Source: Bacteriovoracaceae bacterium UBA3083
GTDB lineage: Bacteria > Bdellovibrionota > Bacteriovoracia > Bacteriovoracales > Bacteriovoracaceae
Assembly (NCBI GenBank): GCA_002366565.1
Contig: DFBJ01000013.1
Coordinates: 803,099-867,098 of the forward strand
Reading direction: 5' to 3'
DNA length: 64,000 nucleotides
Positions 41,686 to 50,463 of this stretch are shown piece after piece. The notes under the pieces were generated by a model. That model saw nothing but the letters and a program-made list of their open reading frames with translations. It searched no databases and was not told where the DNA came from. A program made the position numbers and the translations under genes. Every line of letters starts with the position of its first letter. The first letter of the stretch is position 1.

Positions 41686-42645
41686 CTCTTTTAACTTTTC
41701 TCTACCATTCAAACTCTCATCACTTAAAAGGGCCACGGAAATAAACTTATCAACTGGTGAGAGTAAAACTACTTCTGTGTTAAATTTATCTAATATATGT
41801 AAGACTTCCGAAAAAGATTTTTTATTTTTAATATTTAGAATTCCCCAGTAGACATAATTGGAGTCAAACTTATTTAAAAGATTATGAATCATTAGCCCCA
41901 TAGTTTTTCTATAATTAACTTCAACAAAAGGATGAAACCCACCATCATATGTAAAAGTATCTATTTGAATTGATCCCTTTGCCCCAAGTTTGATTAACTT
42001 ATTTCTTATATCAAACATTCGGGATAAGTTTTCTTCTCCAATACTTTCACTTACTGACTTAACTTCGCCCCCTTTAAATTGACCAAAGCTATCTATATAG
42101 TTTTCAATAATAAAATATGTCTCATTCTCTAAATCAAAAGTAATTCCATAATCATTGAATTTATTCACAAATTCAGAGTAGACAGACCTTTTTGTGATTA
42201 AGTCGAAGTCTTCTACTGACTTTAAAATCTTGATTCCTCTTCCAGAAACTCCCCATTCGTCTCTCGATATAATAGGATAATGTAATATTTCCTTAGCAAT
42301 ATTAACTGAAGTTGTAGAAGGTATAGGGATCCAATTTTCGTCTAGCCCAAGGTCTGTCATAGTGATCTTAGAGTTAAAAAATCGCTCTTTCTCCAGGTCA
42401 TTACAAGGTCCCCACCAAGGGGAAGATTTCCCATTCTTGGCGATTTTAATAGATGAAACATCAAGCTTTTCTAAATGATTTAAATACTCATCACTAAAAG
42501 GATAATCACTTCTTAATATTGCTTTTGAATTTTTATTAATGAAAAAGAAAATATGATCAAACCAACTGGCACCTTTTATTTTCTTATTTGATCCAGAAAG
42601 AAAGAGTTCGTAATTTAGATTTACGTGATAAGTTACTTCTTCCAT
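41659..42645 (-). CDS. ATP-grasp family ligase-like protein
   Basis: 328 aa. An N-terminal region of about 110 residues precedes an ATP-grasp core: HYPIISRDEWGVSGRG (the Lys/Arg and glycine loop, about 122-137), YFIIENYID (about 177-185) and a C-terminal GSIQIDTFTYDGGFHPFVEVNYR with the metal-binding Glu-x-Asn (about 226-248). ATP-grasp enzymes activate a carboxylate as acyl phosphate and join it to an amine or thiol. The substrate is unknown. The start lies inside the end of the DUF455 gene (13 bases of overlap), so the two proteins are co-produced. Confidence 0.72.
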   Translation of the reverse strand: MEEVTYHVNLNYELFLSGSNKKIKGASWFDHIFFFINKNSKAILRSDYPFSDEYLNHLEKLDVSSIKIAKNGKSSPWWGPCNDLEKERFFNSKITMTDLGLDENWIPIPSTTSVNIAKEILHYPIISRDEWGVSGRGIKILKSVEDFDLITKRSVYSEFVNKFNDYGITFDLENETYFIIENYIDSFGQFKGGEVKSVSESIGEENLSRMFDIRNKLIKLGAKGSIQIDTFTYDGGFHPFVEVNYRKTMGLMIHNLLNKFDSNYVYWGILNIKNKKSFSEVLHILDKFNTEVVLLSPVDKFISVALLSDESLNGREKLKELEIFISKF

Positions 42646-43454
42646 TCTCTTCTATTTGTCACGACAAAGTCATCTTTATAATTTTTAACATTGTTAATAA
42701 AGTCTTGATCAAGTCCTGCTCTAACTCTTGAATCGTAATCGAACATCATGGCCTTAGCTCTTGCTGGTGTAATATTTTCAGGAAGAAGTTGATTGTAATA
42801 CTCCCAAAGTGATTTACTATCACGCCATTTATTGAGCCAATTTCTTCCATATGCAACATGACTAATTTCATCTTCATATACAATATTCATAATCTTTTCA
42901 GTTTCATGATCTTCAATATCTTTAAAAATATTTTCAAAATATTTTGCAAAGTCTAAGTTAGCAGCTTCAAAAGTCAAAGAAACAAGAGCGAAGAATCCAT
43001 CAAGTTCTTTAACTTCAGAAAATTTCTTCCAAAAGAAATCATTCAATGCAACTCCACCAAACTCCAGACCTAGTTTTTCCATTCTATTTTTATAAAGAAG
43101 AAAATGTTTTTGTTCGTCTGCAATAGTTGAAAGAAGCCCCTTCTTCGCTTTCATGTCATTCTCATCTCTTGTCGGCAGACAGAGAATTGCAGCGGCCATC
43201 ATTTCAATGGCAAGCAGCTCATGATTTGCAAAGAAGTGAAGGGCCATTGCCCTTCTTTCTGGAACATGTAGAGATCTAGGTCTTGGAAACTTAATTTGAA
43301 CATCAGAGAAAGCAAAAAGCTTATCTCTTCCTGGCGACTTAGGCCTTTCCACAATATTAAAGTCAGTAAAGCTCGTAATCACTTTAGGACTAAGGAGCTT
43401 ATCTTCTAGCTTAGGAGAAAAGAGTAGAGTTCTCGCATACTCATCTATATTCAT
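42633..43454 (-). CDS. DUF455 ferritin-like protein
   Basis: 273 aa with the DUF455 pattern. Acidic and His residues on helices are consistent with a di-iron/di-manganese centre: E79 or E84 in ANHELLAIEMMAAAI, E114/H117 in ADEQKHF, E163 in TFEAANL, and E196/H199 in EDEISHVAYG. The C-terminal MMFDYDSRVRAGLDQDFI is also conserved in my reading of the family. It may be an oxygenase, oxidase or hydroxylase. It lies three bases after the SUV3-like gene and overlaps the ATP-grasp gene, forming a tight three-gene unit. Confidence 0.78.
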   Translation of the reverse strand: MNIDEYARTLLFSPKLEDKLLSPKVITSFTDFNIVERPKSPGRDKLFAFSDVQIKFPRPRSLHVPERRAMALHFFANHELLAIEMMAAAILCLPTRDENDMKAKKGLLSTIADEQKHFLLYKNRMEKLGLEFGGVALNDFFWKKFSEVKELDGFFALVSLTFEAANLDFAKYFENIFKDIEDHETEKIMNIVYEDEISHVAYGRNWLNKWRDSKSLWEYYNQLLPENITPARAKAMMFDYDSRVRAGLDQDFINNVKNYKDDFVVTNRREWKK

Positions 43455-43457
43455 ACT

Positions 43458-46097
43458 CTAACTTTTCTTTCCACTAAACTTTCTTTTCTTTTTGAAAGTA
43501 GACTTCTTACTATTCTTTCCTGCGGGAGCACCTCTTTTAAAAGCTGCTGCTTTAGAGTTCCCTTTTCGAGCACCAGATCTAGGTCCTCCTCTTCGACTAA
43601 ACTTACGCTGTTGAAAACAATCTTCACAGATAGCAAATTTATGTTTCTCTGCTAATTTAGTTCCACAGCTTGAACAAGTTGGAACTATCTTCTCAGATAG
43701 AAGAGTATTTAGCCTATCAACTGCTCCACCTTTATTTTCTAAAAGTTCGGCTTCATTGAATAGAAAGTTCTTATTATCAAAGTGTCTTGCAAGCCATTGA
43801 TAGAGCTCAACACACTTAATAGAGGTCTCTAAATAATCTATATCACTAGATTTAAAATCAATTGGCTCATTTAATATATCTTGAGATTTTACATAGTGAG
43901 AAAGAATCCACATATAATACTGAACATGCTCTAGTAAACCTTGATTTACAGGAGCACATGCAAACCCAAAGATTTCAGATGTAGACAGTATATTTTCCGC
44001 ATCAGTATCTTCTACCATTTCTGCTAGTTCAATCATTTCTTTCAATTGGACACAGAAGAATGGTTTTTTGAAATCCATTGTATGAAATAATCTTAAAAAC
44101 TCTGAAAGCTTAAGCCCTGGAAGATTATTATCATCTAGAGCATTATTTACTTTATTAAAGATATCTAAGTCAGGACCAACCATACACTGAGTGGACTGAT
44201 CTAATTGAGCTGTTAAAGCGTCATTAATTTCTTTTATTCCATTTTCAACTTTTGTTAACGTTGTAACAAAACCTGTAGGGAAACGCTTAAATCTTCCCGC
44301 ACGCCCAGCAATTTGCTTAATCTCACTCTGAGATATTATAAATTCATGACCATCAATAAACTTAGATAAAGTTGAGAATACGATTCTTCGAATAGGGAGG
44401 TTCATCCCCATTGAAATAGCATCAGTTGAAACGATTATATCAGTTTCACCTTCATCAAATTTTCGAGCTTGCTCTCTTCTAACTTCAGGACTTAATCTTC
44501 CATATACAATTGATACTTTAAACCCGACTTTTTCTAGATCTCTTTTGAATCTCAATGCATTTCTTCTAGAAAAAACAATTAATGCATCATTCTTCTCTAG
44601 TTGCCCAACAACAATAGGTTTTGGCTCAACATTAAGTTCAGTCATTCTAGTATATTCTTTAACTATTAGTTCATCACCACAGAGATCAGCGACTTTTTTA
44701 ACAAGGTCATATGCTGAAGGATCTCCACACACATGAATCTCAGGAGAATAAACATTTACGAGAGCTCTCGTCCATGCCCACCCTCTTTGCTTATCTGTAA
44801 TCATTTGAATTTCATCAATTACACAGCAATCAAAAACTTCTCCAAATCTTGCCATTTCAATTGTAGAAGAAAAGTGAGTTGCACCTTCATTCTCTATAAC
44901 TTCTTCACCAGTTAGTAGAGTTGTCTTTGCTCCCTTTGAGTTCAATGTATCGTAAAGCTCTCCAGCCAGAAGTCTTAATGGAGCAAGATAACAACCAGTC
45001 TTGGCCTTACTTAGGGCCTCTACGGCATGATAAGTTTTTCCTGAGTTGGTTGGACCCATATGATAAATGATCTTTCTTTTTATCTCTCTAGCATTTGAGT
45101 GAAGCCAGAACTCTCCAAGATAATCATTTAAGATTTTAGATGATACATCTTTCTTCTTTAATACAACGATTGCCCTTACGAACTTTCTAAATTCTCTTTG
45201 AAGATACTTTTTCCCTTTCCATAGATTAACACCTAGCTGAGAAAAGAATTTTTCATATTCATTATCTTCAATTAAGTCTTCTGAAAATTCATTATTATTT
45301 AACCAATCTCTTAAATGAGGGATGATATTTCGTGCATGATCTTTAGCAAGAGGACTTGGATAATCAAATTTTTCACTAAGATTATTTTTTATTTGTGATT
45401 CAAGTCTATTTAAAGAAGATCTTTTTAATTTATTTCTTGCCTTAAAAATAGTCTTATCTAAATCTTTTTGAAGATTATTATAAATGTCTCCAATCTCTTC
45501 AATTGATTTATTTAATGATGATTCTATTTTAACAAATGACTTCTCAATTTCTTCTTCACATGAATCAAAGATGAATTCTCTAAGTCTTGTTCTATAGTTT
45601 GCAACACAGGCAAGACACTGACAGTCTAGATCAGACATCTTCAATGATAACGTAAAGTTTTCAAGAATTTTGGTTTGAGCACTTACATGATTCTTCTTTA
45701 TCTTTTGCATCCACTCATAGAATGCTTTCTGATGTAGAGAGAGTATATTTAAGCTGATCCCACCGTCTTGACCATAGAAGTATCTCTCCTGCTCAGGAAA
45801 CATACAGTCATCTAAAAAGATTAAGTCTAATACATTATCTCTTTGAACAAAGTCGTAGAAAGTTGTGTACTCTTTCCCAAATAATGGAATGAGTGATGGA
45901 AACTCTAGAAAGAAAGTATACAGAGATGTTTGAACTTCTTTTACAAAGTTTAAAATGATTTCTGCATCTTCAACGGAACGAACATATTCGTCATCGTCTC
46001 CAAAGCTATTAATTTTTATGATTGTTTTTCGTTCTGATTCTAGTAAATTTTTTACTTCATCAAAATCAACTAAAGAAGGAACCTCAGATTGAGCCAC
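43458..46097 (-). CDS. SUV3-like ATP-dependent RNA helicase
   Basis: 879 aa, superfamily 2 helicase of the SUV3 type. Walker A is MGPTNSGKTYHA (about 342-353), the Walker B variant is VIDEIQM (about 424-430), and motif VI is QIAGRAGRF (about 614-622). In mitochondria SUV3 unwinds RNA for polynucleotide phosphorylase. An N-terminal 330-aa helical extension has a CQCLAC cluster. The C-terminus carries a four-Cys zinc ribbon (CSSCGTK, CEDCFQQ, about 812-833) and a very basic Arg/Lys/Gly tail, probably RNA-binding. Such a helicase is uncommon in bacteria. It begins the operon with the DUF455 and ATP-grasp genes. Confidence 0.88.
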   Translation of the reverse strand: MAQSEVPSLVDFDEVKNLLESERKTIIKINSFGDDDEYVRSVEDAEIILNFVKEVQTSLYTFFLEFPSLIPLFGKEYTTFYDFVQRDNVLDLIFLDDCMFPEQERYFYGQDGGISLNILSLHQKAFYEWMQKIKKNHVSAQTKILENFTLSLKMSDLDCQCLACVANYRTRLREFIFDSCEEEIEKSFVKIESSLNKSIEEIGDIYNNLQKDLDKTIFKARNKLKRSSLNRLESQIKNNLSEKFDYPSPLAKDHARNIIPHLRDWLNNNEFSEDLIEDNEYEKFFSQLGVNLWKGKKYLQREFRKFVRAIVVLKKKDVSSKILNDYLGEFWLHSNAREIKRKIIYHMGPTNSGKTYHAVEALSKAKTGCYLAPLRLLAGELYDTLNSKGAKTTLLTGEEVIENEGATHFSSTIEMARFGEVFDCCVIDEIQMITDKQRGWAWTRALVNVYSPEIHVCGDPSAYDLVKKVADLCGDELIVKEYTRMTELNVEPKPIVVGQLEKNDALIVFSRRNALRFKRDLEKVGFKVSIVYGRLSPEVRREQARKFDEGETDIIVSTDAISMGMNLPIRRIVFSTLSKFIDGHEFIISQSEIKQIAGRAGRFKRFPTGFVTTLTKVENGIKEINDALTAQLDQSTQCMVGPDLDIFNKVNNALDDNNLPGLKLSEFLRLFHTMDFKKPFFCVQLKEMIELAEMVEDTDAENILSTSEIFGFACAPVNQGLLEHVQYYMWILSHYVKSQDILNEPIDFKSSDIDYLETSIKCVELYQWLARHFDNKNFLFNEAELLENKGGAVDRLNTLLSEKIVPTCSSCGTKLAEKHKFAICEDCFQQRKFSRRGGPRSGARKGNSKAAAFKRGAPAGKNSKKSTFKKKRKFSGKKS

Positions 46098-46153
46098 GTT
46101 TACTCCATTTAAAGTGTGTTGTGGCCCATCATAACTTACAGTATTAAATCAGT

Positions 46154-47347
46154 CTAACGATCAAGCTCTACGGCATACGAAAGAGCAAGCTTAGCAAATT
46201 TAACTGCATGAAGTGAACCACCTCTTGATTGTTCTATTGTATCACGAGAGGTATGAATATTGTGATTCATATCGCCTTTCTTTGATTCAAATGGCATTGA
46301 AGCTGGGTAACCCTGTCCATGCCATGATGCATGATCAGAACATCCATAACCACACTTGTCATATCCCCAACTAACTTCTGGAAGATATTTATCTAAAAGT
46401 GTTCCAATAAATGCATTTTGTTGTTGATTTGTATAATCTGTCATCATAACGATATCTAAGTCAGAACCTTTAAAGTTCGTCATATCTAATTGAAGAACAC
46501 CTACAATATTTGCATTTTTCTGCTTCATCTCTTTTGCAATTGCTTTAGATCCTAATAGTCCTACTTCTTCAGCAGCATACCCCATAAACTTGATAGTTTT
46601 AGTCGGCTTATACCCTGAGTTTGCAAGAATTCTAATTGTCTCAGTTATAGTTGCAATACCTGAAGCATTATCATCAGCACCTGGAGCATGTGCATTGGCT
46701 CTTCCCCAGTAACCTGCTACAGAATCTGCGTGACCACCAATAATAATTGTCTCATCAGTAGTTCCTTCGATTGTTAGAATTACTGAAGGCTGATCCCATT
46801 TTGAATGTTCATATAGCTCTACTTTTGCATCATTTCTATGAGCGATTAAACTAGACCAGTGATCTTTAATCCAATGAACAGCATCTACACCTGATTGAGA
46901 CTTATAATAACGGTTCTTATAGCTAGATAGTTTCTTGATAACTTCAGTAATATTCTTTTCACTTACTTGAGCAATCATATCTGTTACTACATCTTCTTCT
47001 GTTAGTGAGTACTCAGCAAATGGTGCTGACTTTGCAAAATTTCTTATCTCGCTAGACTCGAGAGTTTCTAATGCTTCATCTAAAGAGTCATGAACCATAA
47101 ATCCACCACATCTATTAAATCTCTCATGCATCTCATGACTTAACTCATTGATAGAGTCTTCATCTATTTCTAAAAGTGAGATTCCTTCTACACTCTTAAT
47201 CTCCATAGCTTTTGGACCAAATGACTTATTAGTAAAGCTAATTACATCACTATCAATAGTTATTAATTTTTTAGCTGGGGCTTGGGCCGCATTTACAGAT
47301 GAGCAAATGAGCAAAGAAAGTGAAATCCATTTCAACGAATTCTTCAT
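46154..47347 (-). CDS. Secreted M28-family aminopeptidase
   Basis: 397 aa with a signal peptide (WISLSLLICSSVNA). A propeptide of about 150 residues precedes the M28 domain. The zinc ligands and catalytic Glu are visible: GGHADSVA, GADDNASG, AAEEVGLLGS, LQLDMT and a late DMNHNIHTSRDT. It is close to the Vibrio/Aeromonas leucine aminopeptidase (Ap1) group, with a Cys pair in CGYGCSDH. It would cleave N-terminal hydrophobic residues from peptides outside the cell or in a prey periplasm. It is monocistronic. Confidence 0.92.
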   Translation of the reverse strand: MKNSLKWISLSLLICSSVNAAQAPAKKLITIDSDVISFTNKSFGPKAMEIKSVEGISLLEIDEDSINELSHEMHERFNRCGGFMVHDSLDEALETLESSEIRNFAKSAPFAEYSLTEEDVVTDMIAQVSEKNITEVIKKLSSYKNRYYKSQSGVDAVHWIKDHWSSLIAHRNDAKVELYEHSKWDQPSVILTIEGTTDETIIIGGHADSVAGYWGRANAHAPGADDNASGIATITETIRILANSGYKPTKTIKFMGYAAEEVGLLGSKAIAKEMKQKNANIVGVLQLDMTNFKGSDLDIVMMTDYTNQQQNAFIGTLLDKYLPEVSWGYDKCGYGCSDHASWHGQGYPASMPFESKKGDMNHNIHTSRDTIEQSRGGSLHAVKFAKLALSYAVELDR

Positions 47348-47511
47348 TGTATATTCTCCTAATTAAAAATCTTCCTGATCTTTCCTTAATATTGTAGTGC
47401 AGACTTTGATTAAATACTGCAAATAAGTTCTTACAAAATAAAACTTTGAGCCAATATGCTAATATGTAAGAATAAATACAACTACTTAAGCTAATCCAAA
47501 TGGAGATTAAA

Positions 47512-48498
47512 ATGGTAAAGACCTGGCTAACTGAAACTTTTAATATTAAATATCCTATTATAATGGCGCCGATGTTTCTTGTTTCTAACAACGAAATGAT
47601 TATTCAAGCTTCCAAATGTGGAATTATGGGCTGCATACCTGCTTTAAACTGGAGAACTCCTGAGCTTTTTGAAGAGGGTATTAAAGAACTAAAAGAAAAG
47701 TGTGAAGGACCATTTGGAATTAACTTAATTGTGAATAAATCAAATGTTCATTTAAAGAAGCAAATAGATATTTGTGAAAAATATGCTCCAGACTTCATTA
47801 TAACTTCTCTTGGAAGTCCAAAAGAAGTTATCAAAAGGTGTGCCCCAAAAGGAACAAAAATTATCTGTGATGTAGTTGATCTAGAGTATGCGAAGAAAGT
47901 TGAATCACTCGGAGCTGATGCAGTCATAGCTGTTAACTCAGGTGCCGGAGGTCACGCGGGACCAACACCTTCATCAATATTAGTACCTCTTCTAAAAGAA
48001 GGGTGCAATCTACCAGTTATCAGTGCTGGTGGAATAGGAACAGGGTCTGCTTTATTTTCAACTCTGGCCCTTGGAGCAGAGGGAGCATCAATTGGATCTC
48101 CATTTATTGCAACTTCAGAGAGTGGAGTAACGGATGACTATAAGCAAGCTGCTGTTGATTTTGGCGCCAAAGATATTGTACTGACTTCAAGAGTTTCTGG
48201 AACACCTTGTACTGTAATCAATACTCCGTATGTTCAAAAGATAGGAACAGATCAAAATTTTGTTGAGTCCTACTTGAATAAGAATAAGAAATTAAAAAAA
48301 TATGCAAAAATGCTTACTTATTACAAGGGAATGAAGTCTATTGAAAAGGCCGCTTTCTCTGCCACATATAAAACAGTTTGGTGTGCAGGACCTTCTATAG
48401 AATTTTCACATAAAGTTGAACCTATAAAAGAAATTGTAGACAGACTAATATCTCAGTACGAAACTTCCGTTAAAGAGTTTCAAGATAAAATGATTTAG
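47512..48498 (+). CDS. Nitronate monooxygenase-like flavin oxidoreductase
   Basis: 328 aa from the ATG with GGAG at six bases; the frame extends four codons upstream. FMN-binding TIM-barrel motifs of the NMO/2-nitropropane-dioxygenase family are present: KYPIIMAPMFLVSN at the start, AVNSGAGGHAG (about 144-154), PVISAGGIGTGSALFS (about 169-184) and GAEGASIGSPFIAT. It oxidises nitroalkanes such as propionate-3-nitronate; related enzymes reduce enoyl-ACP (FabK). It is followed after 16 bases by the saccharopine dehydrogenase on the same strand. No nitronate link to lysine metabolism is known. Confidence 0.85.
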   Translation: MVKTWLTETFNIKYPIIMAPMFLVSNNEMIIQASKCGIMGCIPALNWRTPELFEEGIKELKEKCEGPFGINLIVNKSNVHLKKQIDICEKYAPDFIITSLGSPKEVIKRCAPKGTKIICDVVDLEYAKKVESLGADAVIAVNSGAGGHAGPTPSSILVPLLKEGCNLPVISAGGIGTGSALFSTLALGAEGASIGSPFIATSESGVTDDYKQAAVDFGAKDIVLTSRVSGTPCTVINTPYVQKIGTDQNFVESYLNKNKKLKKYAKMLTYYKGMKSIEKAAFSATYKTVWCAGPSIEFSHKVEPIKEIVDRLISQYETSVKEFQDKMI

Positions 48499-48514
48499 GA
48501 CTATTGGTGATAAA

Positions 48515-49558
48515 ATGACTGCAACATTTATATTAAGAAAAGAATTCAAGAGTTCAGAAAGAAGAACTCCACTTACACCTAGCGATGCAAAGAAGCTTAT
48601 TGATCAGGGACATTCTATTAAAGTTGAGTCTTGTCCAGATAGAATATTCAAAGATAAAGAATATAGTGATGTTGGGTGTACAATTGTTCCAGAAAAATCT
48701 TGGATAGAAGAAGATAGTGATACTTTTGTTTTAGGTTTAAAAGAGCTACCTGTTGACGATTTCCCTCTTAAGCACAGACATATCTACTTTGCTCATATCT
48801 ATAAAGGGCAGACAGGTCATGAACAAGTACTAAAGAGATATAAAGACGGTGGTGGAATACACTTTGATCTAGAGTACCTAGTGAACCAAGAAGGTCGTAG
48901 AGTCGCTGCATTTGGAAAATGGGCAGGGTTTATTGGAGCCGCTATTAGCCTAGACAGGTTTTATCAAAAGCAAAGTGGGCAAGCTTACTCTCCCCTTAGT
49001 TCATTTGAAAATATAGAAGAGCTTTATTCACAAATTTCAACAAATAAAGAAAAGAGCTCACTAAATCCTCAAGCTATAATTATCGGGTCTCTTGGAAGAT
49101 GCGGACAAGGAGCAAAAGAAGTTTTCGATCACTTCGGTGTTAAGACGACTCTTTGGGACTTTGAAGAAACAAAGAAAGGTGGTCCTTTCCCTGAAATTAC
49201 AACTCATGATATTTTTATTAACTGTGTTTTAATGACAAAGAAAATTCCACCATTTCTAACAAAAGAAACTCTAAATACAGATAAGAAACTTTCAATAATT
49301 GGAGATGTTAGTTGTGACCCTACAAGTGATTTAAACCCAATACCAGTTTACGATCATATTACAGAATGGAAGAAACCATTCCTAGAAACATGTGGATTAG
49401 AATTATTAGCTGTTGATAACTTGCCAAGCTTATTACCTAGAGAGAGCTCAATTGATTTCTCCAGTCAGCTTATAGAGCATCTTCAAAACCTTGCAGACAA
49501 GGGAAGTGAAGACCTTGTGTGGAAATCGGCACTAGATACTTTTAATAAGCATTTGTAG
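48515..49558 (+). CDS. Saccharopine dehydrogenase (NAD+, L-lysine-forming), LYS1 type
   Basis: 347 aa resembling yeast LYS1 end to end. Blocks are KEFKSSERRTPLTPSDAKKLID (split over the first 35 residues), LGLKELPVDDFPLKHRHIYFAH, GRRVAAFGKWAGFIGAA, IIGSLGRCGQGA (NAD loop, about 189-200), ETKKGGPFPEI and VDNLPSLLPREAS-like DNLPSLLPRESS. The enzyme interconverts saccharopine with lysine and 2-oxoglutarate. In bacteria this form often takes part in lysine breakdown or is of transferred origin. No other AAA-pathway or lysine-degradation genes lie nearby. Confidence 0.9.
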   Translation: MTATFILRKEFKSSERRTPLTPSDAKKLIDQGHSIKVESCPDRIFKDKEYSDVGCTIVPEKSWIEEDSDTFVLGLKELPVDDFPLKHRHIYFAHIYKGQTGHEQVLKRYKDGGGIHFDLEYLVNQEGRRVAAFGKWAGFIGAAISLDRFYQKQSGQAYSPLSSFENIEELYSQISTNKEKSSLNPQAIIIGSLGRCGQGAKEVFDHFGVKTTLWDFEETKKGGPFPEITTHDIFINCVLMTKKIPPFLTKETLNTDKKLSIIGDVSCDPTSDLNPIPVYDHITEWKKPFLETCGLELLAVDNLPSLLPRESSIDFSSQLIEHLQNLADKGSEDLVWKSALDTFNKHL

Positions 49559-49647
49559 ATAGCATACAAATGTTTTTCATGTATCTTCTTACATGAAACT
49601 CACTAATTCCTGACATTCATCTTAAAATCATTTGTAAGTATTTTAAG

Positions 49648-50409
49648 ATGAATTTTCTCTTTATTTTTCTATATATACTAGCTCTTCACCTCGTTATTTT
49701 TATTCCATTTTTAGAACACCAAAAAGTACATTTAGAGACTAAAGATCTTAAAATAAAAAAAATTAAGCTAAGCTTCTCTACAAGAGAGAAGAAGTCGAAA
49801 ACTAAAAATAAAAATAAAAAAAGAAACAATATAAAATTTGATATGCTTAGGTATAAACCATCAAAAGATAATGCGCTTCAACCAAGCTTTAAGCACGCAG
49901 ATGCTTCTAAGAACTCTAGAGTATATGAAGTATTTGAGCGAATTGAAGAGAGCCTCACCTACCCTCGTGTTTTTAAATCTTCTAAATTCACAGGAACTGT
50001 TAAAGCTAAAATCTACTTCAATAGTAAAGGCCATTACCTAGAAGATATCTCTCATTTTGAAGGCATGAACTATTTAAAAGTCTTAGTTGCCCAGACAATC
50101 AGAAAGGCCTTTCATGAAAAAATAATGCAAAAAAATAGAGATAGAGATGGGTTTTATGTAACTTGCTTCTTTGATTTTAGACTAGTTACCAACACGAACA
50201 AGGTAAGAGAATCCAGTGTTAGCTCGAAGTTCTTATATTTCTACAGACAGGGCTATGGAGGGGAAAGGGGCATAGACTATTTAAATAAAACGGCTTCAGG
50301 AATATTTAATACTTTATCACTATTAGAGTATTTGCCAAAATCTAAGAATTTAAAAATGAAAAATAATAGAAAGTTAGAAAAGTATCGTAGAGATTCTGCG
50401 TGGAAGTAA
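49648..50409 (+). CDS. TonB-C-like membrane-anchored protein
   Basis: 253 aa. An N-terminal membrane anchor (about 3-22, LFIFLYILALHLVIFIPF) is followed by a very basic linker (KKIKLSFSTREKKSKTKNK). A TonB C-terminal-like domain lies at about 90-150 (IEESLTYPRVFKSSKFTGTV, then FNSKGHYLED, then LVAQTIRKAFHE), and a unique 80-aa extension rich in Tyr/Lys follows. TonB spans the periplasm to energise outer-membrane receptors; here ExbB/ExbD genes are not adjacent. The extra C-terminal part and Lys-rich rather than Pro-rich linker make it atypical. Confidence 0.6.
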   Translation: MNFLFIFLYILALHLVIFIPFLEHQKVHLETKDLKIKKIKLSFSTREKKSKTKNKNKKRNNIKFDMLRYKPSKDNALQPSFKHADASKNSRVYEVFERIEESLTYPRVFKSSKFTGTVKAKIYFNSKGHYLEDISHFEGMNYLKVLVAQTIRKAFHEKIMQKNRDRDGFYVTCFFDFRLVTNTNKVRESSVSSKFLYFYRQGYGGERGIDYLNKTASGIFNTLSLLEYLPKSKNLKMKNNRKLEKYRRDSAWK

Positions 50410-50414
50410 GCTTC

Positions 50415-50446
50415 AAAAAAATGCACTCGCCCTAAGAGCGAGTGCA
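50415..50446 (-). terminator. Terminator of the M3 oligopeptidase operon
   Basis: TGCACTCGC and GCGAGTGCA form a perfect 9-bp stem with a seven-base loop. The minus-strand tract after it is TTTTTTT with a following G. It also lies 12 bases after the convergent TonB-like gene. Confidence 0.85.
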
Positions 50447-50463
50447 CGTATTGTTTAATTTAA

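Noticed and set aside
43451..43636. Minus-strand frame of 61 codons at the helicase end
   Set aside because: It is an alternative frame of the basic low-complexity tail of the SUV3-like gene.
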